64,000 bases of DNA from Allacma fusca (Eukaryota > Arthropoda > Collembola > Symphypleona > Sminthuridae), in the NCBI GenBank assembly GCA_947179485.1, contig OX359245.1, forward strand, positions 25,841,067 to 25,905,066, given 5' to 3'. The notes beneath the pieces were generated by a model that saw only the letters and a program-made list of their open reading frames with translations, ran no database searches and had not been told where the DNA came from. The position numbers and the translations under genes were made by a program. Positions within the stretch are counted from its first letter, which is position 1, and every line of letters starts with the position of its first letter. Positions 38,992 to 52,361 of the stretch are shown in pieces.

Positions 38992-39776
38992 CAACATTAT
39001 TTTAATAATGTATGAAAGGTAATGTCCGTAACAATACCGGTAATGTTACCTATTACCAGTTCCAATAAAAAAAACATCGCTACGCGATAATTTCAGACTT
39101 CGCGTAGGGTGGCGCCACCTACCGCCGTCAAAGTTGGATGAATTTTGAGTTTTTTTTTTCGAAATTTCCGATTTTTTTTCGAGAAAACTATCTGGTCGAT
39201 TTTAATAAAATAAACAATAGCATTACTATTTACATAAGCAATATTCACAAAAAATGTCATTGAAATTGATACAGTAGTTTTGGTGATAACCGTCATTTGA
39301 CTTGAATTTCGTCAAGTATTATTTTCTCAAAAACTATCCGCCTGATTCCAACCAAGTATGAACTCAGGATTAAGGTTGATACAAATAATGTCCATAAACA
39401 ATTTAATTGAAATCGGTTCAATAGTTTTTGAGACATCGTGTGGAAGGACACACTGACGTACAGAGAAGGTTATTTAACTAGAGTTCTGACTCCTCCCGAA
39501 AAACCGTTATTAGTACTAATAAGTAACCCTCGCCACATGCCCACTAGGGATCTTACAATTAATGAAATTTCTTATACCCTTGGACTTTTGAGAAAACCAG
39601 TGCGAGTAGTAAGCTTCATTAGGTCAAAGGTCAATATCGACTACTTCAACACATTACAAAATATAGGCATACCAACAGGCACTCATGCGCCGTCTTTTAC
39701 TGTGATCATTACAATCGTATCTTTGGTGGATTGTCTTTGTGGCCACCTGAAGCTAAAGCATGATTCATAACTGGAT
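38992..39776. other. Unclassified, possibly repeat-derived DNA
   Basis: Contains runs such as CAATAGTTTTTGAGACATCG next to ACACACTGACGTACAG, a composition often seen in interspersed repeat tails, but I could not find element ends. The open frame at 39438-39770 has no recognisable similarity. Confidence 0.3.
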
Positions 39777-40307
39777 TAGGGGTGAGTATCTCGTTGGTTT
39801 TAAAATTCTCCTTTGTCTCGTTCTCGTTTTTGGACAAAATACGAGAACGAGATATTTTGAGAACGAGAGTAGCGAGAGTAAGCAATGAACAAGACAAACG
39901 AGACAGGGCAAAAAAATAGTTTTTTTTGTTGAAATATATTCAATTTAATTGTAACCTGCATAAATTCTGGTAAGAGAACTTAGAAGTTTATCGAATTCAC
40001 TTATCAAATCAACCTCATGACGACAAATATTTATTTTCGGGTTTGGACCACAAAATTTGAAAACATGAAAACCTTGAAAATAGTAAATGAAGGCCTTCAG
40101 TAATAAAACCTAGAACCAGGAGATGCAAAATGTCTCAAATTGCCAAAACAACCCCATTTTTCAGTCTGATATTGGTTTAAACAATATTTAATTGCAAACG
40201 ATATTCTCGGTAAATAAAGCGAGATGTCTCGTACTGTCTCGTTGATGAATGATAACGAACGAGACAAACGAGATTCTCGTCTCGTTATCTCGTTATGCTC
40301 ACCCCTA
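39777..40307. mobile_element. TAGGGGTGAG-family hAT-like MITE, copy 2
   Basis: A 531-bp copy in the same orientation as copy 1, with the same TAGGGGTGAGTATCTCG start and CTCACCCCTA end. Exact 8-bp flanking duplication AACTGGAT (39769-39776, 40308-40315). Internal CTCGTT arrays are conserved; the centre has diverged from copy 1. Confidence 0.92.
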
Positions 40308-40315
40308 AACTGGAT

Positions 40316-41103
40316 CTTGAAAAAGCACTTTAACATATATTTATCAATCACAATGACAAATTGTCATTAGGGCAAGTTTGAAGGCAGTTGACTTGTTGAC
40401 AGTTGTGAGATCTACGATGGTCAACAGTAGTTGTTTACATATGGCAAGTGTAGTAGTGCGCTGGACGAAACTCATCAGATACCTTATATATTTGAGCCCC
40501 ATAATGACTTTATTGTAGAACATGGCAGCATTTATTTTTGTCGACCCAAATTACAAGTAAATGGAAGTTGATTAAAAACTTATGATTGTAAATGCAAGAG
40601 TTGTAAGTAATTATAGCAACGCATCAAAAATAAGGAAACATATTATTAACTCCATGAAAACGTTTATCCAGGAAGTACAGTATTTCCGTGTGTATTGTCT
40701 TCCCTGCTCGCGGTTATTACTTTGCAAAGCAAAATGTTAAATCAGATCCGACACGAGGAAATCGACGACCTTTGTTGGTGCGGTTTCCCACTCACCCAGA
40801 TGTCCCCGGTTCAACATTCTCCTATAATTATTAAAATTGTTTCTTAATTTTATGACACATGGAAACACTTCCGCATTATGTTGAAACTTAAAACACATTA
40901 CATTTATTGAGAATAGTTAATATACTTACATTAATTTAATGCCAAAATGTACTCTATATTTTCCTGGTGCTTTTGCGAGTCTCAATATTAGGCAATGTAG
41001 CAAAGCTTAACCTTTCAGTTGTTCCTGGTTCTTGCCAGAGTTGATAACTTCAGCGTACAATACTAATTGCTAGAGTTCCCATAGAAAAGGAGGCTCTGGA
41101 AGG
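40316..41103. other. Upstream flank of prophenoloxidase 2
   Basis: Should contain the promoter and 5' UTR of the downstream gene. No open frame, repeat or core-promoter motif that I can support. Confidence 0.4.
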
Positions 41104-44100
41104 ATGGTTATCAGCTATTTGGGAGAAGCTTCCGAAAGGGAGAGTCGGCAAAGCCCAAAACCAGGTATGAATTCCAACCTGCAAAAAACAATGATGTACA
41201 TGATGGAGCGCTTGGACGAACCATTGTACGTGGGTCCGAAGGGTGGCCAGCAGAATTATATGTTTGAAGTGGATTCAAAAATGATGGTTAGTATATTTTT
41301 GAAATCCTTTTTGACATATTCTTAAAAAGCATTTACTCCCAGCGATCATGCAAAGCAACATTGTATGTTTTGCAGCTATTATTTATAATGCAAGCCACCT
41401 GGAATTTAAAGGAGCTGGATCAATCGGAAATATTTACAAACATATGCGCATTTTTCAGCTCTTATAAGTTTAAAAAAATAATTTTATATCTTTTGTATTG
41501 GATTTGTCCCGATTAGGACGACATGGAGAAAGCGACTTCCAGCGTAGTCCAACAAGAAGTTACGGCATATGCCAAAAGCAAAGGTCGGACAGTGATATCC
41601 ATAAAAATTCCTATGCCAAAAGTTATGCCAAATCTATCCAGCGTAAGAGCGGCATGTCCACGAAAAGCTGCTTTCTCATTTTTCTATCCACCCCATCAGG
41701 ATGCCATGTACGAACTATTCCAGGTTTTTATGAGTAAGAGTTAGCTGACTTTTTCCCTACTCCATGAGGTTCTCTGTGTTGCTTATTTTGTTAAAGATAT
41801 ATGTACATATGTATTTGTAAAACAAAAGTCTGGCAAAATTATTATTTGGCTTATAACACTGTAACTGGTTTTTACAGAACCTGAGACGGTAGAAGACTTC
41901 ATTGCCACGGTGGCCTACTGTCGTGACAGCGACATGATGAATCCCCGTCTCTTTCTCTACGCTTACTCAAAAGCTTGTCTCACAAGAAAAGATACTCGAG
42001 GCTTCCAATTCCCATCTCTTTACGAAGTCATGCCAGATGTATTTGTGAACACGGTTGTGGTAAGACAGGCTGAGGAATACAGCGGTATGCCCATGGAGGC
42101 AAGGGTAAGTAGACATAAATTGAGGTACTTAAATGCTTGTACTTACTGACGAGGAACTCAAACTTGATGATGATGACGGCTTGATTACTAAAAGTTGATA
42201 TCTTAAATATAGCGTCAAGAGTAATCAATCATTTTCACAATTTAGAAAGTCCTGACTGCCAACGGCCCTTCCATGATGGCCCAAGCAATGGCAAATCCTG
42301 ATGGTGACCTGAACCCGGACGTCGAGTCTCCTGCTCAAGAGAGACAGATTTTCAACAGAAGCTATACTGGCAGGGATTTCAATCCCGAAAACAAATTAGC
42401 CTACTTCCGGGAAGACATGGGTGTCAACTCCCATCACCACCACTGGCATGTGGTCTACGCCCCAAAAGAAAAATTGGACAGGAAGGGAGAGCTCTTTTAC
42501 TACATGCATCACAATCTTGTTGCCAGGTTTGATTTATATAATTACTCATTGAACTCAAGTTATAAGCTAAGATGAGACAATTTGTAATAATTATTTACTA
42601 TTAATGACTCATATGTTCCTTGAACTCGGAATGTTTCGGAATATTCCTCCAGGTACGATGCTGAAAGGCTGAGTAACGGGCTTCCCAGAGTGATTCCATT
42701 GGATATAACGACCAGACCGATAATTGCAGAAGCTTATTTCAGCAAACTCACAGCCGAAAATTCCAAAATGGCATATGCAGGGAGACAAGCCAATACGCCA
42801 GTAGCAGTAAGTCCATATCTAATTTACAGATCGGATTGCTCATAGTAATCATTTTGATTTCAAGTTTTATGCAAACGTGCTCTTAAAATTCTTTAAGGAC
42901 ATCGACATTCCCCCAGATCCGGATGCTGGTATGCCGGACTTGGACCGCGTTAACATTGAAGACATGAGAAAGAGCAAGGACCGGATATTGGAGGCAATTG
43001 ACTCTGGGTTCTTTATCAAGGTTTGTATTTCTGAATATATAAGCCAGGTCTCTTTTCCGTAACCCGCAATGAAAGGAATCTTTTCAAACAAATTGTTGTA
43101 GAGAGAAGAGTTAGAAGACGGAAGACTTAAGTTGACACAGGTGCCGGCGTTTCCAGACGGAACCTCATCAGTGACTGATCCAGGCGTTGATATCTTGGGC
43201 AACCTCATGGAATCCAACGACTTCAGTATCAACCAAAAATTTTATGGAGACTTGCATAATGATGGACATCGTATAATGTCACGCGTGCACGACCCCAGGG
43301 GTCATTTTAAAGTAATCCTACTCTTTCCAATAGAGTTGAATTACAGCTGAATTAAATTTTCTTAAAATCTATGCACATAACTCATCTTATGTTTGGGTAG
43401 CTATAGTTTGCGTGAAGTATTAAATAAATTCTTGCAGGAATCATACGGAGCAGTGGGAGACCTCCCGACCGCCATGCGAGACCCTGCCTTTTACCGATGG
43501 CACAAATTCATCGATGAGATGTTTGAGTACTACAAAAGACAAATGAAACCGTATACAGAAGCTCAGGTACCACTGATCGCTTATTGCCTTCAACAATAAA
43601 ATTTCCTCCATACTATTATCAGTCAAGAGTATGTAACAAGGATTCTTAAGCAACATTTCTCGGAACTTATAGTTAATTTGGGAGCCTATTCAAGTCGAGA
43701 ACATCAGCGTACAGATTAAGGGTAATGCTGCACCTGCTCCAAACATATTAAAAACCTATTGGATGCAGAGTGACATTGATTTAGGACGAGGGTTGGATAT
43801 CAGGAGAAGTTTGTCAAGAGAGGGTGCAATTTGGGCTCGTATTACCCACTTGAACCATGAGGAATTTCAGTATAAAATAAACGTAAGATTTTTATATAGC
43901 AGAGCACAAGTGAAACACAATTGCATCCTTTTTTTATTCCTATACTCAACACAGAGATTAAATCAATTTTCATTTTGTCAAATTTCAAAGGTCGTAAACA
44001 ATTCAACAACTCCGGTAAGAGGCACATTCCGAATTTTTATGGCCCCACGAGACAATGAGCACGGCCAACGATTGTACTACATTCAACAGAGGCTATTATT

Positions 44101-44912
44101 TTTTGAGATGGATAAATTCGTTCATACAGGTATGCAAAACAAGCTATGAGTTATACAGCGACATAAATTTAGAAGGTTTGATAAATATGCCAATTCTTTA
44201 TGGACAGTCCCTCCAGGCCGTCAAGAAGTGGTTAGAGAGTCCACAGAATCTGCCATAACAATCCCTTGGGAACAGTCATTTAAGGACTTGGAGGATCAAT
44301 TACAGGACGGTCCAAAAGAAATTCCTCACATTGCTGTTTGTGGCTGCGGCTGGCCACAACACATGCTCGTGCCCAGGGGGTTGCCACAAGGGATGTTCTT
44401 TGATTTGTTTGTGATGGTGACCAATGCTGAAGAAGATATTCCAGAAGGCTCTGAACCCAACCCCGATGTCAAATGCAAGGAATCGATTAGCTTCTGCGGG
44501 ATTTTGAATAAGAAGTATCCTGATTTGAAGCCAATGGGCTTCCCATTTGATCGGGAACCCTCAAAAATTAAATCTAATCAAGCAGATATGATGGACAAAG
44601 ATCCGCAACATTTGTCGGGATTCATCGGGAACAAACCGAATATGAAAGCTGTTGAAGTAATTACTTTTTAGTTTTTTAATACTAATTATTACTAATAGTA
44701 TTTCCTTTAAAGTGAAAAAAAAAACATCCAAGAATGTAAAAACAATTAAAATGTCTTAGATCAAGATTATCCACGAGACACGCAAGGTCAAATTACGTGG
44801 AAATGGAGCTCCGCCAGAGATGCCAGTTCGTGAACCGGAACTAGCAACTTCCAAAAGAACCAAAAATAGACCAAACAGAAATGGTAGGGAGTCGCCGGAT
44901 TACTTCGATTAG
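41104..44912 (+). CDS. Prophenoloxidase 2 (tandem paralogue)
   Basis: Same enzyme class and the same 12-exon layout and phases as the upstream paralogue: 41104-41286, 41517-41733, 41878-42104, 42246-42526, 42653-42806, 42898-43020, 43102-43311, 43438-43566, 43673-43882, 43991-44129, 44217-44656, 44760-44912; 821 residues. Cu[18 protein letters not shown] and YYMHHN; CuB: DLHNDGH and [16 protein letters not shown] and MGFPFDR are present. No signal peptide and no Arg-Phe in the activation region. The C-terminal tail (RGNGAP, MPV, LATSKRT, DYF) matches that of copy 1, so this extension predates the duplication. The N-terminal start is the first in-frame ATG and could shift if an unseen exon exists. 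Confidence 0.94.
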
Positions 44913-45397
44913 AGCTTTTATTCATCTTTATGCCAAAGCGTTCCCTTTATATTATATAATATATTACGTTATTTCGGATTATAGAGTCACTTCCAATCTT
45001 ATTGACTGTAAAAACTATTGCCTTACGTAAATCATTCCTTCACCATTATAAAATAAAATCTTTGAAACTCAATAGTATTGCCAGTAGCTCTGCAATCAAT
45101 ATTTATTACATCATTGCGATCAGATTTCATAACCAAAAAATGTTTGGCAAGGTAGGTTTAAAAACCAATAAATCTAAAATGTAAGTGGATTTGTGGTGAA
45201 TCCCATCTGTCACTATTTCCATTTTTGCCCCACAAAATATACTATGGATCTACATAGAGCTGAACCGAGCTACAATCATTATAACACGGTTCCCTATAAA
45301 TTTAAATCAAGTGAACAATGTACGTTAATTCCTCTTCCTGTCACTCTCATGTCAAAATATCCAATGGTTCTTGACAAAATCTAGTTCATTTTTACAG
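44913..45397. other. Short intergenic region before the astacin gene
   Basis: Holds the 3' end of prophenoloxidase 2 and the upstream part of the astacin promoter; no gene seen. Confidence 0.5.
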
Positions 45398-45405
45398 TAT
45401 AAAAG
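45398..45405 (+). promoter_or_regulatory. TATA box of the astacin gene
   Basis: TATAAAAG lies about 90 bp upstream of the astacin start codon, with room for transcription to begin near 45425-45430 and a short 5' UTR. This is the clearest core promoter element in the window and fits a strongly, tissue-specifically expressed secreted protease. Confidence 0.65.
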
Positions 45406-45495
45406 GCACGGATGAGCAGGAATTTGTATCAAACTTGTTGATTCATATCTTAATAGTTGCATTTCAGTTTTTGCTACAATAAAAAGAGTAAAGCT

Positions 45496-46545
45496 ATGGG
45501 TTGTTTCGCACTCATTTTGTTATTTCTCACCACCATTTTCGTAGAAGTCTTAGGGGTACCTTTAGATTCGGAGTTAGTAGCGCGGGCTAGCCTTAAGGAA
45601 GGTAAAAAAAGATGTTCTCAGAATCCCAGTGAAGGGGAAGTTCTGCCAGGTCGGAAGGACAACATGGATGAACGAGGGAAGTACCATGGCGGAGATATGG
45701 TCCTCAATCCCGATCAACTCGGCGAACTGAAACAAGGCATTAATGGTGACAACTACAGATGGCCTGGAGGAATCGTCCCTTACGTGATCGATACTAACTT
45801 CTGTAAGCCGAACGCTTTACAAATTAAGGGATGCATTTTGCAGTAAATTATTTTAAAATAATTAATTAATAACTCTTTTCATGTTTGTAACAGCGCCCAG
45901 TGAAAGGACGTCAGTTCTAGCCGGAATCAATTTAATAACCTCAAAAACCTGCATCAAATTCACAAACAGAACCGCAGAAAATAGCTACGTTTTCATTAGG
46001 AGGGGAAACGATGGAACTGGTTGCTACTCAAGTGTCGGGAGACAGGCCAGTCAACCTCAGGTTGTAAACATTCAAGGCAATTACCCCTCTGGCACTTGCG
46101 CCTACCCCGGGATCGTTGCCCACGAACTCATACATGCCTTGGGTTTCTACCATGAACATTCCCGGACCGACAGGGATGATTTTATCACTGTCAGTTGGAG
46201 CAATATTAATGGCGGTAACATTTTTTCTCCTAAGAACAGTTATAATTCCCTTGGGCATGTAAATATATTTTATATGTAAAAATTATGATATTATTTGGTG
46301 TTTCCTTAGGGAGTGCATATAACTTTGACAAGTACCCTGCCTCTTTTGTCAGTCTTTTTGGCGTCAGCTACGACTACGACAGTCTCATGCACTACTCTGC
46401 ATATGCCTTTGCCATTAACCACAATTTGCCCACTTTGATCCCGAAACAGAGCGGTGTTTCCAATTCGCGTCTGGGTCAGCGTTCGAAAGTTTCAACGCTG
46501 GATGCTCAGAAAATCAATACAATGTACAAAGATCTTTGTACATAA
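45496..46545 (+). CDS. Astacin-family zinc metalloprotease, secreted
   Basis: Three exons, 45496-45802, 45894-46214 and 46310-46545, join in frame to 287 residues. A signal peptide (MGCFALILLFLTTIFVEVLG) is followed by a propeptide with YHGGDM, likely the Asp-switch that caps zinc in the zymogen. The catalytic domain shows HELIHALGFYHEHSRTDRD (zinc-binding HExxHxxGxxH, residues 179-189) and the Met-turn SLMHYS. It ends directly after the protease domain, so it has no CUB, EGF or ShK module; this minimal form resembles digestive or hatching-type astacins. An in-frame ATG at 45457 would put a charged segment before the signal peptide, so 45496 is preferred. Confidence 0.94.
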
Positions 46546-47923
46546 ATTAATTAAACTTGTGTACTATTAATTTGTAGGGTGGTTTCTGCTAATTCTTTAG
46601 ACAATATATTTTTAATTATTAATTTATTATTGTAGCCTGCTGACGCTCTAATCATTTTGTAGACTTATCTCTGGCTTGATTTTTTATTACAATAAATTGG
46701 ACTTGGAACTGACATTTCTGCATGTGTGATGTGCCCTGGGCAAGAAATATTCTCATTTGCCATGAAGCCATAATAAATATTTTCCTTCCTGCATATATAA
46801 GAGCATTCCAGGACAAGAGTAAAAAATGGGAGCGTTTAGGAGTACTCTTGCATAGAGAGTGTAGGATAATAATATTAAACAGGAAAATGAATGTATCCTC
46901 AAAAAACATCCGTCCTCAATTCTACATAGAGCCTCATATTGCTTTGCTCTACTTGGGGAAATAATTCAAGTTGCAAGACTATATGTACATATATAATTTC
47001 CCATGAAATTTCCATATTTACGAGCCGAAGGAAAATGACTCCAGCTACAAGTTTTAGATTGAGGTTCCTCAGGTTGGAATCATGCGACAACGTGTAACTC
47101 CGCCTATGAGGAAACATGCAGGAAATAAACATGACGCAAAGACATTTAGGGCTAGTCATAAAAGTGAGGAGGACGTTGGTAAGTTGTAAATAGGGACGGG
47201 AGGGGAGCGGAGTATTGACGGAACATTTCAGGAATTTTTAATGACTCTGAAAAGTTGTCTTTATTCATGTAAATCGTGAGTGACGTACATGTTGTTGCAA
47301 AGGAATAAAAAAGACTTAAATATAACGCTAATGATATACACAATAAGGTTTGAGTTAAATTGCATACATACAATATATATACCAAATATACGTTCATTCA
47401 TGATAGATCATTACTTCCTAGAGACACATCAACCCCTATTACATATACGTTTAGTATATATTTGTAAGTTATTTCACGCTAAAATTAATGAGAGTAATTA
47501 TGAGGTAATGTTATATATTGTGTGAGGCACAAAGATTCCCTTTGTTGTACATAGAGTTTCGCATCGATGAAAGCACAAATAAATGGGATGCCCATTTTGT
47601 AGAAATTGCGCAAAAATGTTAAATTTAAAAAACATGTCAACTAATTTTTTTTTAGTATACATCAAAACATGCATATGTACATAAATATGGTGTGGTGCGT
47701 TTGAACTTGAGTTTTATAGAAGGCAGGCAGTAATTTTTAGGACCTTTGAGTAAAATCACGGTTAAGGACAAAAATTTGAAGTCCGCACAATCAAAATTTT
47801 TGAAATGTGCTTGAAAAGTATTTATGGTAATAGTTCCGAGAGTATAATATTTTGCATCAAAACATGAAGAAGAAATAGAAGATTGAAGATTGTGAGATAA
47901 ATTTTAACCAATTATTATTTTTT
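46546..47923. other. Intergenic region, convergent gene ends
   Basis: Lies between the 3' ends of the plus-strand astacin and the minus-strand arrestin. Only short unsupported open frames; no repeat with defined ends. Confidence 0.5.
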
Positions 47924-50053
47924 TCATTCATCTTCTTTTTCTTCCGCATCCAGATCAATCCCTTTAGTGGACGTGGCCAGTGCTTCACTGTAATTGGGTG
48001 GTACTGTCATAATTTAAAATGAACAATTAAGCCTACACTTTCACGTCAACGTATACTGGACCACACGTATTTGTGACCTGGAAATTTGTCAGCAAGGAAT
48101 TATTTTGTGTACAGAATAGGAAAACTCACAAGTCTCCGTAGATGGGCGTCGAGATGACAATGCAGAGTAATTGGGAGGACACGAGGCCAAAGAGATGTTG
48201 TCCGAGTCTGGGTCATCAAAATTCAATGAGGCCAAGCTTCCCCTGGGGAACACACTAAACCAAGGGTTCTTAGTCAAGCTTCCCACTGGCCCATCATCCC
48301 AAAGTGTTCCCACATCGAAGGGTAAGTATGCTCTTAGTGGCTGGGCACTCCCAATTATATTCACCGTTAACTGAAAGCCAATTTGGGCAAATTTATGTCT
48401 CCATAAATTTACTAAGTGGGAAGTAAACCTACAGGATTAGCATATATTATTTATGTACCTCCATCCCATAGGATACATCCACAGTCATATCCGTCGTATC
48501 GATGATTCCCTCGGGGAACACAAACGAATCGCTCCAACATGGACCTTTTTGATGCGTCGATTTACTTGCGAGTATAGTCTTGTCCAGCAAGAGTTTCTGC
48601 AGAGCAAAACCAGCCTCATGTAATTACGTTCCCACGTAGAAATTAAAATACATTCTAACAATGCTTCTGAAAATGTATTAAAAAAATTATAGGGACTCAC
48701 CTGCTTGTATTTAGTTTCCTGGTAAACCCCAAAAATATTAATCTGCATCTTCGGCACCAGCACCGTGATCTTCCTCACCATGCTCACGGCCATTTCTCTT
48801 ACCACCAAATGAGCTGTATTTGCCTTTTGCCATTTCTCCACTCGGAATTCCACCTCCTCGCCAAAAGCGTACCCCTGCTGATTTAATTTCAGTGCAAACT
48901 TGACCAGTTCCTGGTTTCCCTTTTTCAAGCAGCAAGTGGTTTCTGCAACCTTTTTTAAACCTTGTTCCAGTTTTGCAAAATTCGGGAGATTGACCTTATG
49001 AGGGAATGTTACTAAGCCCGGACTTCCAGAGTATGGTGCTACAGTAACGAAAAGTTTGTTCTCAATCGTAGCAAATCCCCTTTCGCATTTGTGCTCAAAA
49101 TTCCCAACAATCACCTCAAGACTGGAGAGGTCAAAGGAGAAGGGGAATTCATGAAAACCGGGCTCGTAGTAGCAGACAGGATGCTCCCGCGGCTTCATCG
49201 GATTCCAGACCCAGTCCATGATGTCAGACACTATAATTATGTTTAAAAACAAATATTTTTGTATATAATTATTTGCAACCTACTCATGCACATTCATTAC
49301 TTATTGTCCGAGCCTTTTTAAGTTCAACTGGGAAACCTACAAGAGGTACATAAAACGCTGAATATTGACTATGGAGATACTTGCTCAACTTCGGGTTGTA
49401 TTATCTGCATATACCATTGCTGAAGGTCTTTTTATGTTATAGCCTAATACAATCCTTGTCTGACGTTGCCCCAATTAGAAACATGTTTCACATCAACAGT
49501 GTAGCTATAGCTGTTTCTTAACTTATAAAGACGTGAGCTTAAATATTTTTTGTTGAGATTTAAGATCCACTACAGTTCCGTTACCTTTGCTCCCTTCGAG
49601 GATGACACAGCAGTTCTCAAAGGGGAGGTACTTGAATGTATCCCTGATGGCCCAAAAGCGTTTTGAGGATGATGAGGCTTTCTTCCCCTTCTCACCAGAA
49701 TCTCCAGTATTTTTGAGTATTCTCGCGGAATTCGTGGGGGCCAGAGTGACTGCTAAGCCTTGAGATTCCGTACAATAATGTATTAATCCATGGAGTGCAA
49801 ACATAATAATAAGTATTTGAAACAAATTACACACCCTGGGACTAATTTTGACAGAAAGTAAATAAATGTGCACATATAAAGGTAATTGGGACAGACCATA
49901 AATCCCTGTTTTCTTGAAAACATTCATCTGGACCCTCCCCACAAGTTCCGTTTCTCCCGGAGGCACTTCATCCGCGAGGACGCTTATCTCAAAATCCAAA
50001 TTGCCAGGCTTTGGTCCTTCGTAGGTGGTGGTAGCAGAGGTGGCTGAAGCCAT
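47924..50053 (-). CDS. Alpha-arrestin (arrestin domain-containing protein)
   Basis: Six exons, 50053-49897, 49758-49585, 49230-48701, 48596-48459, 48370-48130 and 48003-47924, join in frame to 439 residues. The N-terminal arrestin fold shows FEISVLADEVPPGE and later EPGFHEFPFSFDL; the C-terminal arrestin fold shows KFALKLNQQGYAFGEEVEF and SDSFVFPEG. Two PPxY motifs follow (CPPNYSA and, in the last exon, LPPNYSEA), before an acidic end DAEEKEDE. In this family PPxY motifs recruit Nedd4-type ubiquitin ligases to membrane cargo. Which ARRDC subgroup it belongs to cannot be told by eye. The exon 1/2 junction is the least certain. Confidence 0.85.
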
Positions 50054-52361
50054 TTCAAATCCTCAATCTTCTAAAGTTTACTATTTTCACTCACTAAAAT
50101 CACTACTAACATTTTTAATATTACATGGAGGAACAACACACACACTAACCCCTCAAAGGTATAACTGATCCACTGGTTATTTAATGCCTCTGGGAAATGC
50201 CTATGAAATGAAGTTAATTTCAAATGGAAATTGAATGCGACGAAGAAATGCAGTCGAAGAAAGGTCGAGGACTGGGAGAGAGTAAGACATGTACTTTCTA
50301 CACCGTACCTAAAATGAATGGAGAAAGTTGTGAGGGAAAGAGCTTTCATACAAGGAGGGAAGGAGAATCACGAGTTTACGACTAATCAATACTCCAGCAC
50401 CCAACACACTGCAGGATTTACCCTATATGTATATCCCATAGTCCGATATTTATATGCTGGTCTGGATATACATACGTACACATGTATCCTAGTTGGATCC
50501 AAAAGTGTTTTCTCCTTTCCACAGCATTTTTCTTTCGGCCCATCCTACTTCCCTCCCGTTTGACTCTCTTTTTTTTTCGGAGCAGTCCTGGAGTCCGACT
50601 GTATCATTTATTATAATGAGAATGCATTTTCCTGATGAACGAAACTTTAACACAGTCGGAGCTTGCATGTGTCATTTACTTTCGGGGACGAACTAAGTGC
50701 AAAATTGCATGCTTTCCTCACAGCCGCATTGGAATGTTCAAAGGGTATAGACTTGGCTTTCCTTTATAAAGAATTCAACAGGTCCGTCAGCCTTCCTGTA
50801 ATGTACACCTTTTGTGTTCTCCTTTTTTTTTTCTTCTTAAAGTTAGTCATGCAGAGATTTTGCTCCAGTGTATATACCTAACCAACGTACATGAGTCATC
50901 TACTATAACCTGTATAAGGGGTTCTCTCCTCTGGAGTAAATCAATTCATATCAAACTAGTTTATCTGCGGACAGACTTTTCGTTCTCGCTTTAATTCACG
51001 GTTTTTTTTCCTAAACGCTAACATTTTACAGATAATTACTTTTAATAGTTACGTACGTGTACATACTAGAATATCGAAAACTACTGGTCCACATTCAAGG
51101 ATTTTGCAAAATTAGTACTGTGCATTCCAGCAGTACAACCATTCATGCAAAAAGAAAAATCTTGGTCCTGCACAGTATATCTAGATTTCAATTGATTCTC
51201 AATTTCAAGGAAAGCATCATCACTGACGAAAGTATTGCGTTAAAATTGACATTATATAGAAATACTTTTTTAAGGTCTTCTTATGGAAACTCTAGCAATT
51301 ACCCTTTGGATATATGGCGTCTTGAGCACTAACACAATTTCTGGATTAGATTACTACTGTATAATCAGAGCGTGTAATTTCTGTCCTAGATTTTTATAGA
51401 ACACACTTAAACTTCTTAACTGATTGCGATGGATACTTATATTTTAAAACTTCTCCCTGGAAACATGAACCTGATTTCTTTCTTTCGATCAATTTTTACA
51501 ATACTGTGTTGTTTATAGCACAAGGGTGGATTTACATTGTAGACAGTAGTTCAGAACTACATGTTGTCAAGTCCGTCCAGTAAATTTTATGCGAAATTAA
51601 ATGAAGTAGAGAGTCCTATCACAATACAGTGACATTGCAGAATCAAAGAGTTCCTATGCTATCTGTATGTACAATAATGTATTTATTGGTATTTTTTCAT
51701 GGAAATTTCATCACATATGAGTACGAGACTGAGCAGGGCTCTTAATTTATGTCTCACAATCAGACGTACATATACAACAGTAATCATTGCATTTATTATG
51801 AGGAAAGTACTTCATTGCGTGGAAGGAATTAAAATGCAAATCATGTTGTATTAGTAGATATATTGTGTTTTGGAGAGGGAGAGGGAGAGACAGAGGCTGA
51901 GGTTTAATGAAAAATAGATTTTATTTCAACAAATCCAGTATAAGGAAAGGACTCTATATACTTCCTGTATGTATTTTACAGCTCAATAATTATTTGTGAT
52001 CATGAGTAGATATTTATATGCCATGTCAAATTCTGTACAATGAACCTCACATTTTTATTAGCCCTTCTCAGTATTTTAATCGAGCATGATCTCAATTATG
52101 TATAGTTTAATACGCTTGTATGTAAAATCAGAACTAGGCAGTATGCATGAAATTTAGGTCTTTCTAACGTGCAGCTTGGATCGATATACATACCTACACA
52201 TATAATTGTAGTATAGGGTCCCAAGAAAAGACACTCCCCCCAAGGTCGTTTAAGAATTGGGGTACTGTGATACTATATGTAGAAATCTTAAGAATAGATA
52301 ATAATAAATAAAAAATAAATAATATATAAATGCGGATATTAATACGTATCGAATATATGAT
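50054..52361. other. Gene-free stretch of about 2.3 kb
   Basis: No exon, motif or bounded repeat identified. Several short open frames are present but lack support. It includes the upstream flank of the arrestin gene. Confidence 0.5.

Noticed and set aside
39438-39770. 110-codon plus-strand frame ending near MITE copy 2.
   Set aside because: No recognisable domain; neighbouring sequence looks like repeat tail, so it is probably a chance or decayed frame.
32866-44912. Haemocyanin as an alternative for the two copper proteins.
   Set aside because: Both carry the prophenoloxidase-type GCGWPQHM motif and lack a signal peptide, unlike hexapod haemocyanins.
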